Source of the DNA: Phycisphaeraceae bacterium
GTDB lineage: Bacteria; Planctomycetota; Phycisphaerae; Phycisphaerales; Phycisphaeraceae
Length of the DNA stretch: 64,000 nucleotides
Direction: 5' to 3'
Assembly (NCBI GenBank): GCA_020851465.1
Contig: JADZCR010000005.1
Location: forward strand, 186,001 to 250,000
Shown piece by piece: positions 36,464 to 44,414 of this stretch. The notes under the pieces are model-generated. The model was given only the letters and a program-made list of their open reading frames with translations. It had not been told where the DNA came from and ran no database searches. The position numbers and the translations under genes were made by a program. Each line of letters opens with the position of its first letter. Position 1 is the stretch's first letter.

Positions 36464-36481
36464 GCTCCGCTCATGCGGAGC
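36464..36481. other. Perfect inverted repeat between divergent genes
   Basis: GCTCCGC, a four-base loop TCAT, then GCGGAGC: a 7-bp perfect stem located between the ketoacyl synthase start and the divergent coiled-coil gene. It could be an operator or a leader hairpin; no T-run follows. Confidence 0.4.
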
Positions 36482-36548
36482 TTGGCAATGCAGGCAGGCA
36501 TGAGTCAGCGTAAAATCCTGAGCGTTCCTTTCTTTGAAGAGGTATCCA

Positions 36549-37214
36549 ATGAAAAAATATCTGACTTGGGTCGCAATCGCTGTGATTAGTCATATTGCCC
36601 TGACAGCATCAGGGCTTGCGGACTCTTCGGCGAATCCAACCTTGCGTGACTCTGCTGCCATTCGGAAAGAAATCGAAGAGACGCAAGTTCGTGTGGCACA
36701 ACTGGAGCGTGAGGCTGCGCAGGCCGACCAGCGCGAGGCGGAAGCTCAGCAACTGGCAGATCTACGAAATCAAGCGATAGATCGGAACAAAGCTGTCAGT
36801 GCTGAACTGATCGAACTGGTAAAGACCACCGATACAACACTGACGCAAGCCCAACTTGCACAAAGGGACGCACGTATTTCCTTTCTCAAGATCTGTCAGG
36901 GCATTGATGAAAAAATCACTCAGTTCGACGGCGCGTCTCATTTGCCTGAAGCCAAATCTTTGATTGTTACTCGAGACATTGCTGAAGCCCGCTGGGCCAT
37001 TGTCACGGCTCCGACAACCGATCGCTCGACCAGAATTGAGTCACTTGAGCCTTATGCTTTGGAATCAATGCAGGTTCGCAATATGGTGAATAAACTCAAG
37101 CAACTTCATGAGCAGGATATTAAAGATGCAGAGGCGGAGTTTATTTTGCGTCAACAGCGCATCAGAGCTGCCGCGGAAATGGAACACTTGTTTGAGGATG
37201 CGGTGAAGGGTTAA
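36549..37214 (+). CDS. Exported coiled-coil protein
   Basis: An N-terminal signal peptide (MKKYLTWVAIAVISHIALTA, then SGLADSS) and a long charged helical body. Residues about 45-110 (Glu/Gln/Ala-rich, VAQLEREAAQADQREAEAQQ) have coiled-coil character, as does the end (EFILRQQRIRAAAEMEH). No enzyme motif is seen. Such proteins are often structural in the periplasm, but the function is unknown. ATG 36549 is supported by GAAGAGG six to eight bases before it; a TTG at 36534 would add five residues. Confidence 0.65.
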   Translation: MKKYLTWVAIAVISHIALTASGLADSSANPTLRDSAAIRKEIEETQVRVAQLEREAAQADQREAEAQQLADLRNQAIDRNKAVSAELIELVKTTDTTLTQAQLAQRDARISFLKICQGIDEKITQFDGASHLPEAKSLIVTRDIAEARWAIVTAPTTDRSTRIESLEPYALESMQVRNMVNKLKQLHEQDIKDAEAEFILRQQRIRAAAEMEHLFEDAVKG

Positions 37215-37324
37215 TTTCAAGAAACTCTTTTATTTCGGATAGTTGGAGGATATGCTGGTAATAAAGTATTTGTATTGCCTCTCGTTAAGTTTTGCTCTGT
37301 AGGCAAAATTTTGTGGAAAGGTTT

Positions 37325-38170
37325 ATGCGTTACGTAATAAACCGAACCCAAACGTCTCGTCAATTGCGAGCATTTACGCTTATAGAGCTGTTAGTTGTCA
37401 TTTCAATCATTGCCTTGTTGCTCGCTCTGCTGTTGCCCGTACTCGAACGTGCGAAAGAATCGGGATATCGCATCCGGTGTGGGGCGCAGCTTCATCAGTG
37501 GTACTTGGCCATACGTACTTACGCATCAGACAATGTAGGCGATTTCCCGGGGGTTACAGCATGGGGTTGTAACGATCTGTTTACCGATCGCGTGGACTTT
37601 AGCGGAGTGCCTGAACAGAACTGGAAATGGATGCCATCCTATGGTTTTGCGTGGGAGCTTACGCAATGCGCTTCACGCAAGCATCCGCGCAACGCCTGGT
37701 ATGGCCGTGCCTACCAGAATGGCGGCTGGTTTGCGACCGATTACTACCACTTTTTTGGAAGAGGAGACCGCCCTCATAGCTCCCCGCCGATTTGGCCGAT
37801 CGACTGGGGCTCACCTGCTTACAGCTACTACGGCTGGACCATCACCTACTGGAACTTCACGCCGAGCTTTCAAAATCGTTCCCCAATTCCAAACATCGAT
37901 AAGTTTCGTCGCAGCAGTAAGACTGTATTAGCCTTCGACCGAAGCTGGACACCCACCAATCCTGGCGTTTACTACGATTACCCCGGCTTTGATAGCCAGA
38001 GCAATCATCCTAAGGGTTCCGTAGGCTCGCCGCTTTGGGCGGAAGGGGCGAATTACCTGCTCCTTGATGGTGCTGTCGTGTGGGACAATCTCACAGGTGC
38101 TGTTGGGTTCATTGGCGGCCACGACTACTATCGGTGGTTTATCGTCGGGCAGCGATTGCTGTACCCGTGA
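37325..38170 (+). CDS. Prepilin-like protein (N-methylation leader, planctomycete type)
   Basis: The N-terminus has a basic leader with RAFTLIELLVVISIIALL: Phe after the cleavage site, Glu at position +5 and a hydrophobic helix, as in type II/IV pseudopilins. The remainder is aromatic-rich, ending with a SNHPKGSVGS...GANYLLLDGAVVWDN region, similar to the H-x-DG tail of planctomycete pseudopilin-like proteins. Large families of these occur in planctomycetes. GGAAAGG lies four bases before ATG 37325, so the upstream ATG at 37292 is less likely. No pilus or secretion genes lie nearby; the secretion role is inferred from the leader. Confidence 0.85.
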   Translation: MRYVINRTQTSRQLRAFTLIELLVVISIIALLLALLLPVLERAKESGYRIRCGAQLHQWYLAIRTYASDNVGDFPGVTAWGCNDLFTDRVDFSGVPEQNWKWMPSYGFAWELTQCASRKHPRNAWYGRAYQNGGWFATDYYHFFGRGDRPHSSPPIWPIDWGSPAYSYYGWTITYWNFTPSFQNRSPIPNIDKFRRSSKTVLAFDRSWTPTNPGVYYDYPGFDSQSNHPKGSVGSPLWAEGANYLLLDGAVVWDNLTGAVGFIGGHDYYRWFIVGQRLLYP

Positions 38171-38497
38171 GATATATGAGTGTACGAACTGAGTGATACG
38201 AGCTGTTCTTTGACGCTAAAAGTCAAGGTAAGCACCTTGTGATCACAACATGAGCCATGGTTTTGTGTACCGGTATTTAACCCAAAATAAGTTTGGCATC
38301 ACCTCCGCGTTACTTCTATAATCAGGCGTGATGGATCAGGGAAACAGTAAACGGACCTGATTCAAAGACTTCGAAGCCGCTGTGTATTTTGTTAGAGGCA
38401 CGGTCAGCTTTGGAGTTTTGGCGAATGCGGTTGTTGCATTCCTTCGTTGCGTTCAGGGCTTCGGGCGAGGCTTACTTCCTTTAGGACAGTTATTTAC
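38171..38497. other. Intergenic region before the oxidoreductase gene
   Basis: About 327 bases between the prepilin-like gene and the 2-oxoacid oxidoreductase, both plus strand. No protein-like frame, tRNA or clear repeat is visible. AGGACAG near 38483 is the ribosome site of the following gene. Confidence 0.4.
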
Positions 38498-41400
38498 ATG
38501 AAGTATGACCCGCGCTTCGTGAAAGAGGCAGGGCTCGAAATCTTCACGGGGAATGAATTGCTCGTGAAGGGTGCCCTCGAGGTGGAAGGTGGGGTTCACC
38601 TTTTTACCGGTTATCCGGGTTCGCCTGTAGCCGGCGTCTTTGATGCGCTCGAAGCAATTGCTCCTCTCCTTGATGAACACGGCATAGTCGCCAAGCTGGC
38701 GAACAACGAAGCGATCTCTGTCGCCATGGTCAACGGCGCGCAGATGGCCGGATGCAGAGCGATTACCGCTTTCAAATCCGTTGGTCTGCATGTCGCCAGT
38801 GATGCGCTGGCGTTGGGTGTGCTTGCCGGCAGTACTGATGATTCTGGGGGTCTGATCATCTGTGGCGACGATCCGTGGTCTGACTCGACTCAGGTGCCGG
38901 CTGATTCGCGTTTCCTTGCTGAACATGTCCGCATGCCGATGATCGAGCCTTGCTCGCCGCAAGAGGTCAAGGACTGGGTTGACCTGGCGTTCAAGCTTGG
39001 AAAAGCGGGGAAGATTTTTATCGGTTATTCGATGCTTGTTACGACGGCCGATGGTGGCGGAACGGTCGAGTGCCGACCAAACCACTATCCAATCATCAAC
39101 GAAAAGCAGAAACGAACCCTTAGCTACACAAAAGACATCGAACCGAATCTCGAACGCACCGTCTTGTTGCCGCCGCGGAGCTGGCAGCGTGAACTCGTGC
39201 TTGACGAGCGGTTGAATGCCGTAAAGGTTGCCGCACGACAGCTTGGAATCAACCGCATCCTCCACCGCCCCGTGAAAGACGAAGTTGTACCCATCGGCTT
39301 CATCGCCTACGGGTGTGCTTACGCCTATCTCGCACATGCATTGGCAGAGATCGGGCTGGCAGGCCGGATACCGATTCTTAAGCTGGGGATGAGCTATCCC
39401 GTCGATGAAGTTATCGTTACTGAGTTTGCACGACAATGTCGGCAAGTCTTTGTAATTGAGGAGCGCAGGAGCTTCGTAGAGCGACAGGTCATCGAAATTC
39501 TTAACCCGCTCAAACAGTCGGGGGAACTGAATACCGAAGTTTACGGCAAGCAGTTCCCCAGGCCGCTCAAGGGCATACCTTCGACCCGCGGGCTTAATCC
39601 ATCGCTGCTGATAGAACGGCTAGTACCGCTTGTGCGCAATCATCCATCTCTGCCGATCGAATTAACCAATGGCCGACTGACCTCGGAAATGGATCGGCTG
39701 CAATCAACCGGAGGATTTGAGCTCAATATCCCTGACCGTTCTCCGACGTTTTGCCCGGGCTGCCCACATCGTGATTCCACCAACGTACTGCTCGAGCTTC
39801 GCCGCGATCTGCTCGATCCGCAGTACATGATGGAGCGACACAAGCGAAGACCGGTGGACATGGTGGCGCATGGCGACACCGGCTGCTACACGATGCTGAT
39901 GTTCGAGCCTAATAAGCCGCTCATGCATAACTATTCGGGCATGGGGCTAGGGGGAGCGACTGGCAGTGGTGTTGATCCGTTCATCGACAACAAGCAGATC
40001 GTTTTCATGGGTGACGGTACGTTCTTCCACTCCGGCCAGGTGGCGATCAGTCACTCCATCAAGTCCGGGCAGGATATTACATACATCATTCTGGACAACA
40101 AGACGACCGCGATGACCGGCCATCAGGGTAACGCGGGTATGGATCTCGATCTGATGGGTCGGACGACGTTTGCTCAGGACATTGAACGCATTGTCAGCGC
40201 GATGATCCCGAAGGAGCTTACGAAGGATGTACGCGTTGTACGCATAGACCCAGCCGATCGGAATCGCTATCGCAAGCTGCTGGAGCAGACCATCCTCGCC
40301 GACGGCGTGAAGGTTGTCATTGCTGACAAGGAATGCGGTATTACGTTCCACCGTCGAGTTCGATCCGAAGAGCGCAAGGAATTGCGTGAGCGCGGCTACC
40401 TGTCAAAAAAGTCGCACATGAACGTTTCGACGGAAGTTTGCGAGTTCTGTCTGGAATGTACGACGCAGACCGGCTGTCCGGGATTAAAAATCAGTGATAC
40501 GGACTATGGCCCGAAGATTCAGACGGATTTTTCATGGTGTGTGAATGATGGCGCATGCCAGAGGATCAATGCGTGTCCGAGCTTTGAGGAAGTAACGATC
40601 CTGCGCAAGCAGTCACCTCGAAATCCAGATGAACACGTTGATTTGACGGATATTCCTGACCCTCCACGACCGATCCACGCCGATCAGGATACATGGCGCT
40701 GTTACCTTGCGGGTGTCGGCGGGATGGGGATTGGACTTTGCACCGCTTTGCTGGTGACTGCCGGTCACGAAATGGGGTACCACGTCCAGTTCCTAGACAA
40801 AAAGGGACTGGCAATCCGAAACGGTGGCGTATTCTCGCAACTCGTGTACTCACGTGCGCCGCAGAGTGGCGGCGACCGCGCGGAGACCCTGACTACACCG
40901 ATCATCCCATACGGTAAGGCAGATCTCATCCTTGGCGTTGATATGCTCGAGGCGACTCGTGGCATCGATCCGAAACACCCGTATCGTGTCGCTTCACGTG
41001 ACCGTACCGCTGCGGTTGTGAACACTGCCAAGACGCCAACCATCACCACATTGATGGGCAAGAGCGATTTCACCGTTGAGTCACTGGAAAAAATAATCAA
41101 AGACCACACAAACGCGACCCATTATTTCGGGTTCAATGTTGGCGATCTCTGTGAGCGCGTACTCGATTCAAAGCTTTATGCCAACATCATGATGCTCGGC
41201 ATCGCTTATCAGAAGGGTTTTCTACCGCTGAGGCTCGATGCGATTGAATCGGCGATTCGTGCTGTGGTTCGCAGTGAATCCGATCGTAACCTGCGGGCAT
41301 TCAATATTGGGCGAAAGATTGTCGTTCGGCCGGATCTGTTTGTCGTCGAACCCACACACGAGATCGAATCAGCGCGTAAGGCTTTCCGTCGCAAAGGTAA

Positions 41401-42226
41401 CAGCCTCCGTGTGACATTCGGCACGGGCAGGCGCGGCAAGCGGATCGCCAAGCAATGGCGAATTCTCATGAAACAGACCTTCCGTGCAACGCGCGGTCTG
41501 CATCTTGATGATTCACTTGTGCGCGATGTCATTATCCGTGCCTACGACTGTCTGATCTGGGGTGGAATGGATTATGCGAGACGGTATTGCGAGCAACTTG
41601 TAAAAGTGTTCCGCTGCGATGATGAGAAGCACAACTACCGAATCACTCGAGCTGTAGTTTGGAATCTTGCAAAAGTCATGCTTATCAAGGATGAGGTGTA
41701 CGTCGGTGCGCTGCTGACTAATCCTGAAAAATACAAGCGTGATCGCCGCCGGTATAACGTCAACCCCGCCAACGGGGACAAGATCATCTACAAGCATCAC
41801 AATCGGCCGGAGTTTGAAATCTTCGGTACGAAGATTCGCTTCGAATGGAAGAGCCGTGACTGGCAGCTTCGAATGATCAGTAACATGCGATTCCTTCGCA
41901 CGCTTCTACCCAAGTGGCACGCGAAGGAGAAAGCATTCCGTGATTGGTATGAAGGTCTGATAGCCAGAATGACCGCAGGTAGTGATGTCGGTCTTCAGGA
42001 TCCGCGGCAATATCAGCAGTGGTTAGCGGTATTGAGCGTACCTGAGCCGGTGACTGGCTTCCGTGAAGTTCGATATCCGAAAATGGAATCTGCTACACGA
42101 CGAGCGGAACAACTACTGGCGATGGATCTCAGTGAGTTTGAGCCTAAATCGGGAGGGATGGCTGATCCAAATACTCAGGCACAACAGGAACGCACCGTGA
42201 GCCTAACGATTTTGACACCCGTTTAA
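38498..42226 (+). CDS. Fused indolepyruvate/2-oxoacid:ferredoxin oxidoreductase
   Basis: A 1242-aa single-chain enzyme that oxidatively decarboxylates 2-oxoacids (typically indolepyruvate or branched-chain oxoacids) to acyl-CoA with ferredoxin as acceptor. An N-terminal pyrimidine-binding domain (about 1-400: FTGYPGSPVAG) comes first. The TPP/Mg domain follows (about 430-620: FCPGCPHRDST, HGDTGCYTM, GDGTFFHSG). Next is an Fe-S cysteine cluster at about 645-690 (CEFCLECT...GCPG...CVNDGACQR...CPSF). The gamma domain starts near 735 (AGVGGMGIGLC), and a DUF6537-type C-terminus ends the protein. These together match the long three-domain family. ATG 38498 is preceded by AGGACAG; an in-frame ATG at 38447 is less likely. 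Confidence 0.92.
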   Translation: MKYDPRFVKEAGLEIFTGNELLVKGALEVEGGVHLFTGYPGSPVAGVFDALEAIAPLLDEHGIVAKLANNEAISVAMVNGAQMAGCRAITAFKSVGLHVASDALALGVLAGSTDDSGGLIICGDDPWSDSTQVPADSRFLAEHVRMPMIEPCSPQEVKDWVDLAFKLGKAGKIFIGYSMLVTTADGGGTVECRPNHYPIINEKQKRTLSYTKDIEPNLERTVLLPPRSWQRELVLDERLNAVKVAARQLGINRILHRPVKDEVVPIGFIAYGCAYAYLAHALAEIGLAGRIPILKLGMSYPVDEVIVTEFARQCRQVFVIEERRSFVERQVIEILNPLKQSGELNTEVYGKQFPRPLKGIPSTRGLNPSLLIERLVPLVRNHPSLPIELTNGRLTSEMDRLQSTGGFELNIPDRSPTFCPGCPHRDSTNVLLELRRDLLDPQYMMERHKRRPVDMVAHGDTGCYTMLMFEPNKPLMHNYSGMGLGGATGSGVDPFIDNKQIVFMGDGTFFHSGQVAISHSIKSGQDITYIILDNKTTAMTGHQGNAGMDLDLMGRTTFAQDIERIVSAMIPKELTKDVRVVRIDPADRNRYRKLLEQTILADGVKVVIADKECGITFHRRVRSEERKELRERGYLSKKSHMNVSTEVCEFCLECTTQTGCPGLKISDTDYGPKIQTDFSWCVNDGACQRINACPSFEEVTILRKQSPRNPDEHVDLTDIPDPPRPIHADQDTWRCYLAGVGGMGIGLCTALLVTAGHEMGYHVQFLDKKGLAIRNGGVFSQLVYSRAPQSGGDRAETLTTPIIPYGKADLILGVDMLEATRGIDPKHPYRVASRDRTAAVVNTAKTPTITTLMGKSDFTVESLEKIIKDHTNATHYFGFNVGDLCERVLDSKLYANIMMLGIAYQKGFLPLRLDAIESAIRAVVRSESDRNLRAFNIGRKIVVRPDLFVVEPTHEIESARKAFRRKGNSLRVTFGTGRRGKRIAKQWRILMKQTFRATRGLHLDDSLVRDVIIRAYDCLIWGGMDYARRYCEQLVKVFRCDDEKHNYRITRAVVWNLAKVMLIKDEVYVGALLTNPEKYKRDRRRYNVNPANGDKIIYKHHNRPEFEIFGTKIRFEWKSRDWQLRMISNMRFLRTLLPKWHAKEKAFRDWYEGLIARMTAGSDVGLQDPRQYQQWLAVLSVPEPVTGFREVRYPKMESATRRAEQLLAMDLSEFEPKSGGMADPNTQAQQERTVSLTILTPV

Positions 42227-42240
42227 GGACTGAATTTTTC

Positions 42241-43098
42241 TCATTTTGCCGGCAGCGTGATAAAAAAGTCTGTTCCCTTACCCACTTCTGAGTGTACGCT
42301 CACCGTGCCGCCATGTTCTTCGATAATTCGCCGTGTCGTTGGCAGGCCGAGACCGGTACCAGTCTTCTTGCTTGAATAGTAGGGCTGAAATATTTTCTCC
42401 AGCCTTTCCGCGGGAATTCCTGGACCACAGTCAGTTACATGGATTTGTAATTCATCCTGCCCGCCCGTTTTTTTGCGATCGGTACGAATGATCAGCTCGT
42501 TGCACCCGCCATGTGCGATATTCTTATTTCTGGCCTCGTCCATTGCCTGTGTAGCATTAATGATGAGATTGAGCATTGCCTGCTTGAGCAGGCCGGCATC
42601 AGCAGGAGCGATGGGCGGATTGGCAGCCAGTTGGGTCCGAAGCTGTATCTTGGCTGCCTGAGCTTGCGGAGCAAAGAAATCAACCAGCTCTTCAACCAGA
42701 ACATTGATGTTGGTTGGATGGAGATCGAGCTTGACTTGGCCGGCAAAGCGGAGAAAGTCTTCAAGAATGACACGCAGCCGTTGTGTTTCACGGGTGAGTG
42801 ATTCGATCCTGCGTTGTGCGCGATCGAGTCGTTCGCTTCCTACGCTGCCCGCCGGCAATTCGGCTGCTGCATCTCGGAGATCTTCCTTGAGAAGCTGAAC
42901 ATTCAGATTGACGGTTGATAAAGGGTTTTTAATCTCGTGCGCCAGACCACCCGTGAGCGTGCCTAGTTCTGCCAGACGCTCCGCCGCCTGCGCACGACGC
43001 TCCAACCGACGCACACGCTGCTCGGTACGCCTCGATGCCCAGGCGACCAGCGGCACGGCAATTAAAACTCCGATTCCTAAGCCAAACCAGAAGTACAT
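42241..43098 (-). CDS. Sensor histidine kinase (NtrB-like, orphan)
   Basis: A 285-aa membrane-anchored kinase. One N-terminal helix (about 2-20) is followed by a short coiled linker, a HisKA domain with the phosphorylated His in GGLAHEIKNPLSTV, and an HATPase_c domain with N-box NLIINATQAM, G1 DCGPGIP, F-box FQPYYSSKK and G2 GTGLGLPTTRRI. It lacks a PAS or other sensor domain. No response regulator gene is adjacent, so it is an orphan in this window. Its stop lies 14 bases from the end of the convergent oxidoreductase. Confidence 0.92.
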   Translation of the reverse strand: MYFWFGLGIGVLIAVPLVAWASRRTEQRVRRLERRAQAAERLAELGTLTGGLAHEIKNPLSTVNLNVQLLKEDLRDAAAELPAGSVGSERLDRAQRRIESLTRETQRLRVILEDFLRFAGQVKLDLHPTNINVLVEELVDFFAPQAQAAKIQLRTQLAANPPIAPADAGLLKQAMLNLIINATQAMDEARNKNIAHGGCNELIIRTDRKKTGGQDELQIHVTDCGPGIPAERLEKIFQPYYSSKKTGTGLGLPTTRRIIEEHGGTVSVHSEVGKGTDFFITLPAK

Positions 43099-43258
43099 AC
43101 GACAAAAGGATAACCGGACATCACGGATGCGTGATGCGGACGTGCTTACAGTCTTACCTTACATAAGAAAAAGAAACGCATTACACCCAAAGGCAACATG
43201 ATGTAAGTTTTCACGTTCTGTCAGGATTATGTTTCAAGAGTCCTGGCGGATTTTCGAA

Positions 43259-43288
43259 GGGGGATGGAAAATAAAGCTGCTTTCCCCC
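43259..43288 (-). terminator. Possible hairpin downstream of the cold-shock gene
   Basis: GGGGG and CCCCC can pair across a 20-base A/T-rich interior just beyond the 3' end of the cold-shock gene, with some further pairing inside. No convincing T-run follows on the minus strand, so this is weak evidence. The rest of the roughly 300-base stretch up to the histidine kinase start holds nothing I recognise. Confidence 0.3.
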
Positions 43289-43400
43289 GTTTTCAATTGA
43301 TAACACTGCGAGAAGACGAGTGCGAAAGTCGTCTGCAAGACTTGCGGTACGGAGTACGTTGGGGCAGAAATAAAATCCGATTTATTCCACCAGCCGGAAA

Positions 43401-43652
43401 TCAGTTCGGATGAGAAGGATCGCTCGCCGGTTTGTATTGTGGATTCGATTCCAGCCGAGTAACCGTGCGAGCCTGCCAACCTTTTTCACCTTGAATCAGC
43501 TCATATTCGACAGGTTCGCCGTCCTTGAGTGACCTGAAGCCGTCCCCCATGATCTGGCTGTAGTGGACGAAAACATCCTGTCCCTCCGGCCCTACGATAA
43601 ATCCGAACCCCTTTTTGGGGTCAAACCATTTCACATTTCCGCGCGTCGCCAT
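43401..43652 (-). CDS. Cold-shock domain protein (CspA family)
   Basis: An 83-aa RNA/DNA-binding OB-fold. The RNP1 motif is KGFGFI (KKGFGFIVGPEG) and RNP2 is DVFVHYS, after an MATRGNVKWFDP start. The tail beyond residue 68 (SNPQYKPASDPSHPN) is an extra, proline-rich addition to the usual 65-70 aa core. AGGAGC lies upstream of ATG 43650-43652 at normal spacing. A long untranslated region of about 760 bases lies upstream of it, as is common for cold-shock genes. Confidence 0.95.
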   Translation of the reverse strand: MATRGNVKWFDPKKGFGFIVGPEGQDVFVHYSQIMGDGFRSLKDGEPVEYELIQGEKGWQARTVTRLESNPQYKPASDPSHPN

Positions 43653-44414
43653 GGACGTGCTCCTGTAAACTGTAAGAGATGAATAGACAGCCCCGATCTC
43701 CCGGATTCACGACACCTATCCCTTTCGGATTGCTTTTGTCATTCACAGCAATCGAATCCGAATGGGTCGGATGAAACCTACTTGTCACCGCAAGCCAGCA
43801 TGCAGCCGACAAAGCGGATTCCGTGAAAAAACAAAATTCCCCTAACGCTCCTCGAAATGCTTGGGAGCGTTATATTAATTCTAAACTTACCCAGCTTCCA
43901 CCGCAACTATCACATCAACAATAAAACGGCATTTCTTCGCAAATTAAGCGAGAATGAATGGTTTGATCCAACCTATTAAATAGATATTGATATCTTGATT
44001 TCAATCCCAAAATGTTTGCGTCGTTGCCAACCATTGAGGTCTTCACCGCAGCTTGGTTGGTAGATCAGTCGCAGGCTGAGTGAGAGTAAATCAGGCAGTA
44101 GTCAGAATTCCATATTTGGACAAATTATGTATCAAACCGTGTTTCTAAAAAGAAGAAGTGATAACACTTTGAATCGAGTCGTTGGATAGCTCTGAGGGAG
44201 GGGGCGTGATGAGTTGTCGGGTAAGACACTTACACCATAATCCCTGGGGCGGGGATTCATTGGGGTACCAGCGAGATGTTCGTGAAGTACATCTGCTGTC
44301 AATAAAGATTGACAGTTGCGTTTTGCACTTTGGATCGTCAAGGGAAAACAAGCCCTGCGACCTCGGAAATTTTATACCCAGAGTAGTTGGCGGCGGAACT
44401 AGGCTGTCGGACGA
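43653..44414. other. Long non-coding region between pnp and the cold-shock gene
   Basis: About 760 bases with no convincing protein. It contains one strong hairpin (43843-43872) and a perfect 14-base palindrome (44156-44169). An open frame on the plus strand from 44182 runs into pnp antisense and is not a gene. The region likely holds the pnp transcript end and the cold-shock promoter/leader. Confidence 0.5.
43843..43872 (-). terminator. Strong hairpin with T-rich tail on the minus strand
   Basis: TAACGCTCC and GGAGCGTTA form a 9-bp perfect stem with a 12-base loop. On the minus strand it is followed by GGGGAATTTTGTTTTTT. It lies about 540 bases past the pnp stop and 190 before the cold-shock start, so it could end the rpsO-pnp transcript or be an attenuator in the cold-shock leader. 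Confidence 0.6.

Noticed and set aside
44156-44169. Perfect AAGTG-ATAA-CACTT inverted repeat
   Set aside because: A five-base stem in A/T-rich DNA is too weak to call an operator or terminator.
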